A DNA stretch of 6,753 nt, from positions 1 to 6,753 of the forward strand of contig JADFHU010000310.1 of assembly GCA_022567055.1 (NCBI GenBank). Direction: 5' to 3'. Shown one piece after another: positions 6,581 through 6,753 of this stretch (the stretch's first letter is position 1; each line of letters starts with the position of its first letter). The DNA is from Planctomycetota bacterium. GTDB taxonomy: Bacteria > Planctomycetota > Phycisphaerae > Sedimentisphaerales > Anaerobacaceae. Below the pieces are notes generated by a model. The model had not been told where the DNA came from and did no database searches. It worked only from the letters and a program-made list of their open reading frames with translations. Made by a program: the position numbers and the translations under genes.

Positions 6581-6747
6581 ATTTAGAGCGCCTACGCAAA
6601 ATGAATCGTCGCACCGAAAACGAGCGTTTCTGTGTCTGGCAAGGAATGCGAAGCAGGCCGTCCGAGGACGGTCGATGGAGCCTGACGCCGTCCAGACGCA
6701 GAATAAGCCGTTTGAATGCAGAGTCATTTTGCGTAGGGGCTCTTAAT
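6581..6747. repeat. 167-bp fold-back element with 24-bp terminal inverted repeats (MITE-like)
   Basis: The terminal arms 6581-6604 and 6724-6747 match in inverted orientation at 22 of 24 positions, with a perfect 14-base block (CCTACGCAAAATGA and its complement). Inside, 6628-6639 pairs with 6692-6703 at 11 of 12, and a tip hairpin CCGTC-CGAG-GACGG occupies 6658-6671. The three nested pairs share almost the same centre (6664-6666), so the whole element can fold as one long hairpin. It has no coding potential of its own. No clear target-site duplication is visible, and only six bases remain to its right. A non-autonomous transposable element or a structured RNA are the main options. Confidence 0.7.
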
Positions 6748-6753
6748 CGCCAC

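Noticed and set aside
6492..6746. An 84-codon + strand frame
   Set aside because: Most of it is the fold-back element; its sequence shows no domain and no ribosome-binding site, and a - strand frame covers the same bases.

Overview
The window reads as chromosomal DNA of a Gram-negative-type heterotroph. Planctomycetota is my best guess, with other repeat-rich phyla possible. The reasons are a secreted metallophosphoesterase carrying dockerin-type calcium loops, an integrase-type transposase of a sort common in such genomes, a secreted D-aminoacylase-like amidohydrolase, and long repeat-rich spacers. No rRNA, tRNA or phylogenetic marker is present, so the assignment is an inference.

Layout, all genes on the + strand. 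(1) 2-346: the 3' end of a sugar-type ABC transporter permease. (2) 409-2472: a large exported protein with a metallophosphoesterase domain, a beta-rich middle, two dockerin-like calcium loops and a C-terminal beta-rich domain. (3) 2473-2995: a non-coding stretch with a terminator-like inverted repeat, a four-unit 11-bp tandem repeat and a near-consensus promoter. (4) 2996-4075: an apparently intact DDE transposase, in visibly more AT-rich DNA than the flanking genes. (5) 4076-4831: a non-coding, repeat-dense stretch with small hairpins, a 44-bp direct repeat in two copies (one of them inside a 62-bp imperfect palindrome), two 57-bp tandem units, a terminator-like hairpin and a good sigma70-type promoter. 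(6) 4832-6313: an exported amidohydrolase. (7) 6314-6753: a non-coding tail with overlapping inverted repeats and a 167-bp fold-back element with 24-bp terminal inverted repeats.

The genes do not form an obvious pathway. The permease belongs to a sugar-import operon that mostly lies outside the window. The phosphoesterase and the amidohydrolase look like separately expressed exported hydrolases, and the transposase region sits between them as an accessory insertion. I see no convincing new multi-gene system. The most unusual material is the set of unrelated repeat families in the spacers, above all the 167-bp fold-back at 6581-6747 and the palindrome/direct-repeat cluster at 4351-4661.
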